Shown: one piece after another, positions 34,270-46,171 of the stretch
Layout: every line of letters starts with the position of its first letter
Numbering within the stretch: the stretch's first letter is position 1
Origin: Dipetalonema caudispina
Taxonomy: Eukaryota; Nematoda; Chromadorea; Rhabditida; Onchocercidae
NCBI GenBank assembly: GCA_013365325.1
Contig: JABVXV010000006.1
Coordinates: 434,001 to 498,000, forward strand
Length of the DNA stretch: 64,000 bases
Direction of reading: 5' to 3'
The notes under the pieces: model-generated
Told to the model about the DNA's origin: nothing
The model's input: only the letters and a program-made list of their open reading frames with translations
The model's database searches: none
Translations under genes and position numbers: made by a program

Positions 34270-37200
34270 ATGTCCTCGGAGGATAGTTCAAGTGATGACG
34301 AATCAAGAGGGAATGCTCAGGAAAGCGCATCAGAGGACGATTCTATAAGTGAGCAGCAGCAAAACAGTACAGTTACATCATCGGATGATGATGCCGAACA
34401 GATGCAGAAAGAAGGTGAAGTTTTAATCTATTATTTTACACTAGAGTTCACTGCAATGATATCTTTACTGTGGTTAGTAATTATGGATTTCTATTTACAG
34501 GGAAAGACTTCACTGCTGAAAAGAGCAGATCTCCATCACTGGGACGACACAATGTAGTTTCGGCTGGAAGTGATGATGACTCGGGTGCTCCTTCAGAGCG
34601 TCGTCTAGAAGCTGAAGAAGATTCAGATGCCCTATCAGAACGACAACCACTCCCTGCTGTTTCTGATGATTCAGATGCGGTTTCGGAACGTGAACTGGAT
34701 GAAGCAAAAGAATCCGATGACAGCGAAAAAGACGGTGGTAATACATCGAAGAGCCCTTCAGAAGCAGATGAAATGGAGGACGAAAAACAAGGGCTTAAAG
34801 ATATTGCGTTATCAGAAAGTGACAGTGACAAAGAAAGTGACGAAGAACGAAAGGTAATATTTTTTAATTTTCCAAGTTTTCATTGATCATCGAAGCAAGG
34901 CCGATGCTTCACTAATTATAGATTCACAGTCATTTTAAATCTATTGTGTCAGACCTGTAAAATTTCATTTAGTAGTAGTAGAATCACGCTACTTTTATCT
35001 CATGTTAACTAGGAGAGTAGCTTATTTGAAATTTCCCAACTGCACAAGGTGTTGTGGTGCGAAACACAAACTACTTTATTTGTGCTTTCTCATAAATTTT
35101 GAAAGATGGATGGAATCATATCAAGTTTGAAGTGCACGTTACTAATTGAAGATGAGTCTGACTTTGAAAGATTTAAAAAATGTAAAACTTATTACAATTA
35201 AATGGTTTTAAATATGGATGTTAATGTCATGTTGACTTGTAAGTGAAGTTTACATTCACTTTTGATAAGATTCTCCTTCAAAGCTTTCATCAATCAGCGA
35301 TTCTGTTTTAGGAATTAACAGAGGATGATATAGTTGGACCACGTCTGTACCCTGATCCAGATACAGGTGTTGCAGATATTGAACGTCTTGAACCAACAGT
35401 CGTTGAAGTCAACACTGCAAGAATATGTCCAAAATTCACTGACGAAGGACTGTATTTTGTGAAATTTCCAAACTTTTTGAGTATAGAACCGCGTCCATTC
35501 GATCAAGATCATTACGAAGATGAATTTGATGAAGATGATTTGCTAGATGAAGAAGGACGTGCTAGACTGAAGTTACGGGTATGCGCTCTTGGTCTTTGTT
35601 GTGATTGTAGTATTTTGCAAATTAGCAAATGCTTAAAATGCCGAGCATTTAATGTTTATGATTGTTTTTCAAAACCAACTTCAAATGAACCGTTCAATTT
35701 TAAAAACTATTTTAATGTCAGGCCTAAGTTTTAATTAAAATTAAACTCATTGTAACGATTATATAGGAGTGCGGAGTTTGTTTGACATTCATTATAGTGC
35801 GTCCTCTTTTAATTATGCTACTACATTTCTTAGTAATATCTACGCTGTGAATAATATGCATTGCCGTTGCCAGCAGAATCAGTTACTCTCTGATTGTGCG
35901 CCGGTACAACAGTACATTCATTAAGTGCAACTAATAAAAATGTAACGATACTTGCCTTGTTTTTACAGTAAGTTGCACATCAGTTCCTGTTGATGTTATG
36001 ACTGTTTATATCTGTAATACGTAAACTTAAACTACTTCATTTATAGGTAGAAAATACAATCCGTTGGCGTTATGTATTAGATGATGATGGTAACATACAG
36101 AAACAAGGAAATTCAAAGGTTGTTCGATGGTCGGATGGAACGTGTGTTTCTAACATACAGTTGTTGATTTCGTAAACCTCTTGGATTTATTATGCATTGA
36201 AACTTCGGGATTTATCTGATGAAAATTTCAGGATGTCGCTTTATCTTGGTGGAGAAATTTTCGATATAATGGTACAGCCAATGCAGCTTGATAATCACTT
36301 ATTCTTACGGCAAGGCGCAGGCTTGCAAGGGCATGCTGTTTTCAAGCAAGTCTCAGTTCTCACTTCTTTAGTCAAAATTCTATTTCTTCTTTCATTTTTG
36401 TATATGTCAAACTTAATATGTGCCTCGTTCTACTTTCCGACTGTAATACATGATTCAAGCACGAGAGATTTTTCTTTTTTTATCAGTGAATAAAACGGTT
36501 TAAAAAGCTTCTTTTACTTTATTACATCGCAAACTCTGGATAAGAAACACTTTTATTTACAGGGAAAAATTAGTTTTTCGGCCGCATTCAACTGATTCCA
36601 TTACACATCGGAAAGTTACCTTGTCGATGGCAGACCGATCTAATAAATCACAAAAAGTGAAAGTCTTAACTGCAGTTGGTTCAAATCCAGAATCGAAAAA
36701 GGCGGTATGATTTAACTATTCAAGTATGAACTAATTATCCACTGCAGACCTTTCGTTTCTCAACTTAAAATTTTTAAACATAATTTTGATTGAGGAAAAT
36801 ACTGGTAAATATAGTAAAAGTTATCCTGTCTTAGGAAATAGTTCGAAAAGAAGAAGAACGTATGCGCGCTCAAAGTCGTCGTGAAGCACAACAGAGACGT
36901 AATCGTATGCGTCCATCCCTAGGTCGATCAGGGTTGACCGCTAACTTCTTGGAGGACAGAGACGAAGATTCTGGTACAACTAAAAATTTTACTATTTTTT
37001 TACTCATTTTTGAGTCTTGTATACAACATTTTCTTTCATAGACGAAGAATCAATATCTGCGATCAAGAGTCGTTACAAGCATGGTTTGGATGATAGACCG
37101 TTGATCGGCCATTCAGATTCTGAGGATTCAGATTCCAAGCGATTACATAATGCTAAAAAAGATAGCGAAGATAGTGACAGTGACCAGGTTATTTGCTTAA

Positions 37201-37418
37201 TACTATTTGTTTAATGCTACATTGTTAGCTGAAAGTTTTTCCTTGTACTTCACTTTCGAAACGCGAAATATTAATAAAGGAACGTTTTTTGGAATCAGTT
37301 GTACTTCTATGACTTTCAGTATATAGATTCAAAGTAAATGGGTTTCACATTGCAGGAAAGGAGAAAACAGAAGAAAAGAAAAGTGATTATTGAAGATGAT
37401 GATGAAGAAGAGAATTAG
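34270..37418 (+). CDS. leo-1: LEO1, subunit of the PAF1 transcription elongation complex
   Basis: LEO1 with PAF1, CTR9, CDC73 and RTF1 accompanies RNA polymerase II and promotes histone H2B ubiquitylation. Exons 34270-34414, 34501-34853, 35312-35578, 36047-36141, 36232-36345, 36563-36704, 36835-36973, 37042-37187 and 37356-37418 join in phase; 487 residues. The N-terminal 165 residues are very Ser/Asp/Glu-rich with repeated SERE/SERQ motifs. The conserved Leo1 domain follows: [50 protein letters not shown] and [12 protein letters not shown]. The C-terminus is charged ([17 protein letters not shown]). An in-frame ATG lies upstream at 34210, but an acceptor at 34261 and the family-typical [11 protein letters not shown] support 34270. 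The intron after 36345 must use a GC donor (GCAAGT) to keep phase. Confidence 0.96.
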
Positions 37419-38151
37419 GATTTGTCACTTCTTTGCATACATAGATGTTGTTGTGTTTTCTTTTATTTTCTGATATGGCTTTATTGAATTATCTCTTATG
37501 TGGTGTGACTGATTTGTATATGAATCATCAGTACAAAAAGTTTTTTTTTCTTTTTTCAATCGGAACAAAGGATCGAGGGGATTCAGGTTTTCTTGAATTC
37601 ATGAGTATATTGCGGATATATAGCAGTTACTTGTATGCAGAACCTTTTGTTCATTAGATATTGTACCGTGATTTTATCGGTAATTTATTAAAAATTTGAG
37701 AGCCTATAGTTTTTAATTCCTGTAAACCGTTTGTAACGGAAGCCACTGATCATTTTTAAGTGGCTGAACATCCATCAGTTTGCTTTTAAGTACTCTCTTC
37801 TACATTCGTTTCAATATGAAAATAATGCAGAGCCATTCATGTGTGCTTGGATCTATCAATGCACTTCATTGTTGTTTTGAAAAAAATGGCCCCCCCCCCA
37901 TTTAGGAACTTAGGGACCTACACATTTCGATTCCCAGTGTCATCAAAAATTTGTAAAGTCGGCTATTATTGAAAGATCCATCTTATTTTTATTCTTATCA
38001 GTTTGAACTAATTCACATCAAGTTGTTTTGATTAGTCATTACTTCTGTTCCTTTTTCTGGTATAGAAGAAAGTTGACTAAATTTACATCAAAAATAACCA
38101 CTGTGATTAAATTGCTAACGGGCATCTTACTAATTGCATTATTTTGAAAGA
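37419..38151. other. intergenic region between LEO1 and E2F genes
   Basis: 0.7 kb of AT-rich DNA between same-strand genes. It includes a run of ten C at 37890-37899, which is odd in this composition. No gene is visible. Confidence 0.4.
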
Positions 38152-40158
38152 ATGACTAGTATGAAACAGTGGAGGCATCAGTCATTGGAAGCCGATGGAT
38201 CGAGTCAGAAAAGTATGGAGGACAAGGATTCCGAAATTGTTCCAAGTGGATATGATGAAGAATCAGTCGATGATGAGGATACGAAACAACCATCTTCCGT
38301 ATGTCGTGCCGAAAAATCACTTGGCATATTGACCCAGCGATTTGTTGATTTGTTGCAACGAGCGCGAGGTGGCATCGTCGATTTGAATATTGTGAGAATT
38401 CTTGATTTCTCTTTATATCTGCTGAGATAACAAGAAAATCATTTTTCTTGGTATGATTTTGAGTTCATCGCTTTCATCGTTCGCTATCTCATAGTAATCG
38501 CTGCGTTCTCAGGCATCTGAAATTTTTTTCTCTTTTTTTTTTTAGCTATTTGATTAGTAATTGTTAAATTAGCCAGCGAGAGAACGTCTATTTCAAAAGC
38601 GAAACCGATTTAAGTTATCGTTTTTGATTTGAGTTTCTGTGATCAAGATATGAATGGTTTTGAAAGTTTTTATGTATTTTAAAGGCTGCTGAAGAACTAC
38701 AAGTGCGACAGAAACGAAGGATATATGATATAACCAACGTGTTGGAAGGTATCGGATTAATTGAAAAAAAGTCGAAAAATATCATTAACTGGAAGTAAGT
38801 TTCAAATAGTTGTCTTGTTTTTGACCACTTCATGATTTCCCCTTTGATTATTGTATTGTAAGTTTCCTTTAAAGAGGTGGGAAGCTGAGGAAGCATGGCT
38901 CATTTCCGGATACTGATCCTGAAGAACAGAAACGTATTTTGAAACGAAAGGCTGAGTTAGAAGAGCTGGAGAAGGAAGAACGCATTCTCGATACCCATAT
39001 TAAATGGATGAAGCAGGTCTAAATTTTGATGACTTCGATATTTATGTTTTCATTTTCATTGCTGACTAATGTTTGTTATTTTGATCTCTGAGTGTAATTG
39101 TACGATTTGATTTTTAGAGCTTACGAAATGTTAGTGAATATCAGAAAAACATGAAGTTGGCATATTTGACAGAAGAAGACATACTATCCGTTTTTGAAGA
39201 TAGCCGGGTTTTTGCGATACAGGCTCCTCCTGGAACTTTCGTTGAAATTGGTGCACCACCAAGGGTTTGCTTTATTTACACAGTTTATCAAATTAAATTT
39301 TTGCATATTTCTAGTGTTCTTTCCTTTGTAGCAAATTTCGCTTTTTATTTGAAACTAATATAGATGCGTGACTTTGATTTGCAATACAATTTACGACTGA
39401 AAAGCACATTTGGTCCCGCGAACGCAATATTGTTGGGAGAAATGAACAGTACTCAAAGTCAAGGCGACCTATTTACTAACAAATCCCAGGTATTTTAAAT
39501 GATATTTATGGTTCTCAAAGAGTAAATAATTATGGTTTTTTCCTTCTAGGATTCAATTACTTTTCAAGAAACTTGATTAAAACATCGATTGCAGCCTATG
39601 CCATACGTTGTGGAAGGTGATGTGCCTGGGCAGTTTTTAGAGGAGGATGAAGATGAAAGTCTGCTGAAGAAAAGACGATTGGATGAAGAATTTAGCGACC
39701 AATCTGATCCCGTATTGCCTTTTATTCCGTCTCGTAAGCAAAGATTATTTTCTGGATTATACCATAAAATATTTGAGGTACTGTAATAATCAAATGGAGA
39801 TGATATAATGTTAGATAATATATCTATGAAAGGATAGTCATACATATTGATCAAATAAGATTTTTTTTTTCTGGTTCAAAATAATGCTTCCAGAAGGCGA
39901 ACGTCAAAAGTTATCTCAACAAGGTTGCAGTTCTCTACAATCACAAACACAAGCCAGTCCTACATTTAGTCAAGGTAATTTCTTTTTGGATATACTTTTA
40001 CCCTTTTTTACGCAAAAAATTTTGATAAACTTACTTTACTTTCAGAAATTCGAGAAGTGATGAGGAAGCTAAGCCCACCACCGTCCGAACGTGATTATAT
40101 TTTTAGTTTGAGTCAGGGCGAAACATTACCGGACCTTTTTGAAGATGATCTCATTTGA
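38152..40158 (+). CDS. efl-1: E2F transcription factor (E2F4/5 or EFL-1 type)
   Basis: E2F binds with a DP partner to cell-cycle promoters and is held by pocket proteins. Eight exons join in phase: 38152-38391, 38685-38794, 38875-39016, 39118-39264, 39364-39489, 39595-39733, 39894-39974 and 40046-40158; 365 residues. The winged-helix DNA-binding domain begins [14 protein letters not shown] and contains [16 protein letters not shown] (residues 91-106) then KNIINWK. A leucine-rich heptad region (coiled coil for DP pairing) and a marked-box region with [14 protein letters not shown] follow. The C-terminal [10 protein letters not shown]...DLFEDDLI matches the pocket-protein-binding motif, so this is a repressor-competent E2F rather than the E2F7/8 type. 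Two introns end in TTTAAAG. I chose the ATG at 38152; no start lies closer to the domain. Confidence 0.93.
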
Positions 40159-41739
40159 TATTCTTTTGGTGATATCGAAATGTGTATATGGAAAGGTCTA
40201 AAATGTATATGTTTTATTAATCTTGTTTTTGTGTTTTTTGCTTCAATTGGTTAGTTCATGTATCTAATGCTTCTTCTGTGGTCGTTTTATTTCTATATAC
40301 AGTTATCTATGTTTAGTATTAGATGTCTTCAAGTCCATATATTGACTTAGTTTAAATCTAGTTTCTTTCATGATTCTTATGATTCTCTAATATCATCAGT
40401 GCTTGGGACTTAGCATTTTTATTTCACTTCTTTTTTTTTGCTAGTTATATATTTTGGTAGGGGAAAATGTACTATTTCATACCTGTTGACCTTATCATGT
40501 TTCCCTAAGCAGTAGTGCAAATCCTATGGTATAGAAATAAGAAAGCGTACTGTATTTCGAATTTCGCCCATATCAGTGTATTTTACTTGATTCAGGTCGT
40601 TACTTTGTCATTCTGTTAATTTGATGCAGTTATACTCGTCGATATTGCTTAAGCAGATAATCTCTATACTGTTGGCATTACATTAAATTCAATGCAAAAA
40701 AGTAAAAATTTCAGTTGCAATTTCGGATAATTTAGATAAATTACGTATGTGTAAAATGCATTTTACTTTTACAAAGGATCATTAGGTTGCTTACTCTGTA
40801 ACACCACAAAAATTTTTTGCCTGCAAGCTGGCGTGCGATAGTGGTGTTCAATTACTAAAATCAATTATTGGTTTTCTTTCGATCCATTTAAAATTTTTTA
40901 TTAATTACAGGTCTCTCCTAGTCGCCATTAATGTAAAAAGGACATTATATCCATTCAGATACTAGTATAATTGTACTACATCTCAGGATCAGAACAGTCA
41001 TATCGCTATGCGATAGGGTTCAGTTCTTCCAACTTTTTTACAATTTTAAAAACTTCGAATTTTTAGATTCAGACTGGCACCTTTTTCTTCATTTTATTTT
41101 TTAAGATCTCTGGAAAAATTTCTGTTATTGATTTGGATGTGAAGTGATGTTCCATGAGCTCGAGATTGCGATACCTTCTTCAAAATCTGTTGGTTAGTTT
41201 TCTAAATTTCTCATTGTCCGTTTCTCGCTGATCGGTGGGAATTGCATTTTTGACCTTCAGATTTTGAAATCGGTTAGAATGTTTTTAGTGCATCACCATT
41301 TCAACATTGCGACTTACCTTTTTTTTTTTTAAATTTACAGTATTTTCAATTATTGTTGTTTGAATATTCAACTAGATAAGCACTTTCAGGCAATTTCAGT
41401 GAACAGAACACACCGCTCAGCTCATCTGAAACAACAAAAAAATCAAAGATTGTTGAGTAGGTTTTATTTGTGTTATAAAGGATGGCACATTAATGCTATA
41501 ATTTGGTTGAACCTGCCTGCTATTTTCACATTCTGCGTTAAATTTCATCATATTTAGGAAACGAAGAACAAATCTTCGATTGTAATTCAATAATAATGTA
41601 TTCTAAATAGCACTCATACAAATTGAAGTGAGATTTTTTCCGATGAAAGTTTGTACTTAGAATTCATTTCGATCCGTTGGTGATGCACACCATTTCATTG
41701 CTGCAGTATAATCGTAAAATTCATTGCTATCGAGTAAGA
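40159..41739. other. intergenic region between E2F and SUPT7L-like genes
   Basis: 1.6 kb AT-rich sequence with no gene I can support. CTGCAG ending at 41706 is a candidate trans-splice acceptor for the downstream gene. Confidence 0.4.
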
Positions 41740-42889
41740 ATGGGACCACCACCATCATTACCAGTATTCAATCCTGTTAAATTAAATTTGCCTAATTCGT
41801 GAGTGCTTTGGAATATCTCATTTTCTTTTTTTAAGAGTGGAAGAAAGATGGTATTCTGGAATCTTTTGCTGAAAATTTTTTGAAAGTGGAATCAAATGAC
41901 AAAAACTTCTCTACTTTTTTTTCATTTTTTAAAAATTGCAGGCAAGATATGGCGAATGAGTTTTCGGAGGAAAACATGCAGTTATTGCTCAGAAAAGCGG
42001 TGGCTGTTTTAGCAGCTCATTTAGGTTTTATTAGTAGGTTAATGCTTCAGAGTACTCTTTAAAAATTCAAACTCATGGAGAATTTCTATCTGAATGCAAT
42101 TTATCAAACATTACCTTACTTGCTTTTTTCTTTCTTTTTACATCTAATACTTTAGTTTGCTACTCACTGAAATAGGTTACTGAAAAATTTCATTCAGAAA
42201 TGGAATCGTCTGTAGCATATCTCTTATCACGCATTGTTGCTGCGAGAATTAAACGAATGTGTTTGAACTTGAATCTTTCACATCAGCGACGAGTAGAGGG
42301 CAGAGAAACGGCATTCCCTGTATGTTGCTTCATACTTCTTACCTGATTTTATAAAAATCGAAGTAAAGAAATACTTCGACGGTTGCTTATTTCCTTGCCA
42401 TTACGGAATAGTGCGAGAATTTAAGGTCAAGACGGAAAATAAAAAAAAAAAAAGATTTAGATCAAAGTGCTACTACACGAGAAGCATATATATGTCTTTC
42501 GTGGAAAGAAGCTCATAAACCTTTGGAATCCCTGTTCCACCCAATTGTTAGTTTGGACAACCTGTTCTAGCAAACTGATGGCACATCACGGCTTATTTTG
42601 AAATGTTTGAGTATACATAAGGCAATGTGCAGTTGATAAAGAAAATCGAAAGCAAATGTAATAGTTCCGAAAATTTTAGTCAGCACTGATGCATGCGCTT
42701 CGCTTGGAGAATATTAGAGATGTTATAGAACTGCAAGAGTTCTACAGGAATCGTGTCGTCTTTTATCGCGATCGAGTACTACTTTCATGTACACAAAAAT
42801 ATGAAAAAGCAGCGAAGAAATTTGCGTCTTTTCAAAGTGAGAAAATCAGTCATTTCACGGATGAAGCCTCTTTAAAATGTGCTCCTTAG
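41740..42889 (+). CDS. SUPT7L: SUPT7L-like subunit of the SAGA/STAGA coactivator complex
   Basis: SUPT7L provides a histone-fold partner in the core of the SAGA acetyltransferase complex. Four exons, 41740-41798, 41942-42033, 42198-42319 and 42680-42889, join in phase to 160 residues, far shorter than human SUPT7L (about 410). The recognisable part is a histone-fold half, LLLRKAVAVLAAHLGF, then ESSVAYLLSRIVAARIKRM, and a downstream block with TAFPSALMHAL and VIELQEFYRNRVVFYRDRVL that parallels the family's TPFP...LQKFW segment. The donor of exon 2 could instead be at 42025, nine bases earlier and in the same phase; I chose 42034 because it keeps the conserved GF. The start is the first ATG after an acceptor. 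Family placement is a recognition by eye, moderately sure. Confidence 0.68.
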
Positions 42890-45800
42890 GAGCTACAGCA
42901 TTGTATATATTCCTAGTCCTAACTATAATGACCTTTAGTTCAACTTTTGCATACCTTATGGCCTTCCAGAAACCATCATTTATGTTTTGAGAAAATGAAC
43001 TTTTTCTATAATATTCTCCAAGTTGCTTATAACATTAGATTTAGTGAGAAGCCTACTGATAGTTTCTTCGGTATTTGAATTGTATAAATTTAGTTCAAAA
43101 AAATGTGAAGATATCTGAAAAAGATAGCCGGAACAGGAAAAAGCAGTAGTAAGGGAAAAATCGTTGTGATAGCTTAAACTTAACGGCATCAGATTTGTTC
43201 ATCAAATAAAACAGATGTTTTGGTTTTTCTTGTTGTATGAATAAATTGCACTTATTCTTTTATTCTGTCGATCAAGCTGTATCAATTTTCTTTTCATTCT
43301 GTTATATTGGCATAAGTTATACCATAAGGAAGCATAAATAAGAAAGCTAGAATTTCTCTGAAAGAAAGTAGAGACAGGAGCGGAAATTTATATTGAGAAA
43401 GAAATTAAATTTAAATTTCTTCAAGTGCTGGTTATATGGAGATATTGCACAAAAAAAGAAAAAAAACGATAGTAACAAGCTAAGGAATTTTACATAGGGG
43501 AGCACCTGCGCGAGATTAAGCACGATATACTCTTTGCATCAGATCGTGAAATCTATGTGGTACTGAGCAGGATTGTCAATAATTCTAGGCTAGAGAACTT
43601 ATGACTCAATAGTCTGAGTTTTTCTTGAAATTGTAACTTGAATTATATCGCATTTAAAACATCGTTTCAAATCAACACAGCTAGAAATGAGCAACGCCGA
43701 AGCCTAATAATTTAAATCTGATCTCTTTACATATAAGTTATTGATAATCACCAAATTCAATCAGTTTTTATCTAACGTCAGAATGAGAAGTATGTTGTAA
43801 TAAATTACTTTGTGATAAGCAAACCTGTAATGTTCGTCGCTCCTAATTTTTTTCAACGGACTCCGATATAAAGCATGGAGATATTATCACGAAAATCTGG
43901 AACAGATTAGTTCTATTAGTTCAAAACTTTTAGACCTCATTAGTATATCAGTCCTAAAGTGTGATTTGTACTGATAATCGGAGTAGTGCATCCTATAAAC
44001 TAGAGCTACTTCGATGCACAATTAAAGTTAATATTATCCATAAAATAGCAGGTCTGGCAAATTAACATCGAGAAATGTTTAAATGCACTGATTTGAACTT
44101 TATCACTTGTTTCTTACTCTTTAGTAGCATAGGATCATCAGGTTATAGATAAGTGACATCCGGAAAATAAACAACTATCAAAGTAATGGTGATTATACCG
44201 GATACCACCGTTTTATCCTGTAAGAGTCATTGGAATAGTTCCGAAAAATATTAAGCAGTCGTGTTTTATGTATGTGATAGTTTAATCCTCCCTTTATGTT
44301 TTATCTTTTAAAAGATAAAACTCGAAATTTAGGACTTCATTCAAAAATACCCAGAGAAATAATAAAGCTTCAAGAATCTTTTGGGCTAGTTTTTCTGGTA
44401 AAACATTCCAAGGTTTTCTCCTGCTGCATCCATTTCGATAGCTTACACTGCAAAAAGTTCACAGCTAAGAATACAATCCTTTTATATCGAGTCTGGAAAT
44501 TGAAACGAAAAATAATAGTTCAATAAAAAGGGTAAAACCAGTAGAACATTACTTATATATATAAAACAAGCATTGAAGACATATGAGTCCATGACAATCA
44601 TCGAAATGGAATTTAAGCTGACATTTAATCAAATTTTTTATTCTTAAATTACATCATATCCCTTGCCTAATAAATGAAGTCCATTTCCTCATACAAAACT
44701 TGTTCAATGGTCAATGTTTCTTCAGTTTTAACATATATAAAAGAAATTTTAAACTTACACAGTCATCTTAAGCGTTTATATCCCGTGTTAAATTTCTAAT
44801 TGAAATAATTCCTAAAGACAATTCGTTTCAATTTCAAATCTATCGCGAAACATGCTGAACACTTTGTTAGTCAAAAATGTAACGAGTTGAATAACCCAAA
44901 TAAACTTCTACAACGGATAAAAGTAAGGAACACCTCCTCACTCAACAAGTTGATCTATTTTGCTAGAAAAAATAATTTCCTTACTCCAATTTCCCAACCA
45001 TATTTAAAAACCGATCTTCAAGCTTCTAGTTTTTCTTTCATTACCTTATATTATTCTTTTAAGAATAAGCTTGTCTTAATAAACATCCTTTGTTAACACT
45101 GAATATGAATTAAAAACAGAACTCAAATCACTTCCAAATTTAGAATGCAATCTCTGAACATTACTTTTCTCCAGCGATTTTGCATGAATCTTACATTTCG
45201 TATTTCATTTTGTGCATACTTCCATCTCTTTTGCCGATATATGCTCATTAATGTTTCTACCATTGCCATAAAAATCACTATGAATGCATCGAATTGTCAT
45301 AAGTCCCACCATGAAACAGTCTAACAATTTCCATGTATCACACCCGACGACTCACTAATATTTTAAAATATCCTTGTCTTCCCTTTAACTTTAAAAATCA
45401 GGCGATAAAAGAAATACCAATAGTCTTTATAAACTATTTGAAGCAGCAGATATTTCCCAAGTATATCATAATATTTCCTAATGTAACATTCAAGGAAAAT
45501 GTTTAAATTGAAACCTACATGATGCATCGAATTTTTATCTTTAAATACTGACACAGAAAAAATCAATCTTGTTCAGTTCCAAAATGATATTAATCTTAGA
45601 CATTTCAACATAAAATCGAAGCAAATCAAATGACATACAGCACAGTACCATATGTACATGAATATTATGAAGCATCATTGAACTGTAATCAAGAAAGTAT
45701 TACGGATAAGAAAGGAGACATTATCACACATAGTATTATTCTTGGATTTGTGACATCATTATCACTTTTAATCACCTTTAAATTTTGAGTTCTTCAGAAT

Positions 45801-46171
45801 GTTTGGAAAGTGAAAAAAAGTGTCAAGTTTGCCAAAATTTCCTACAGAAATAAAACAGTCTAATATCCGATAAGCATTTAAGCAAGACAAACATGACACT
45901 ACAAAACATTAAATATTTTCTTTTTTATAACTATTAGTGAATGGTATATTTGCAAATTAATATTTCTTCATTCATGATTCTAATACTGCTATAAACCAAA
46001 GCCAGATGAAAAATAATAACCTATAACAACTTTTCTATTTCGGTTACAAATTTTTGAAATAATAATAAAATTCTTTAAAAACACTGGCTAATGAAAGAAG
46101 ATACAATTTCATTTCTTAAATTATATGCAACAGAATAAGTGATTAATATCTTACGAACAATAAAAACATGA
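42890..46171. other. long intergenic region between convergent SUPT7L-like and alpha-SNAP genes
   Basis: 3.3 kb of AT-rich DNA. Short ORFs occur on both strands but none has splice context, compositional bias or familiar motifs. I see no repeat family or RNA gene. Confidence 0.4.

Noticed and set aside
34481..34831. Ser-rich minus-strand ORF
   Set aside because: It mirrors the acidic, serine-rich LEO1 exon 2. Runs of GAT/GAA codons read as Ser/Phe-rich in antisense.
39550..39577. Possible E2F exon after CTTCTAG at 39549
   Set aside because: It reads DSITFQET then TGA, while the next acceptor at 39594 continues the frame with a good match of phase.
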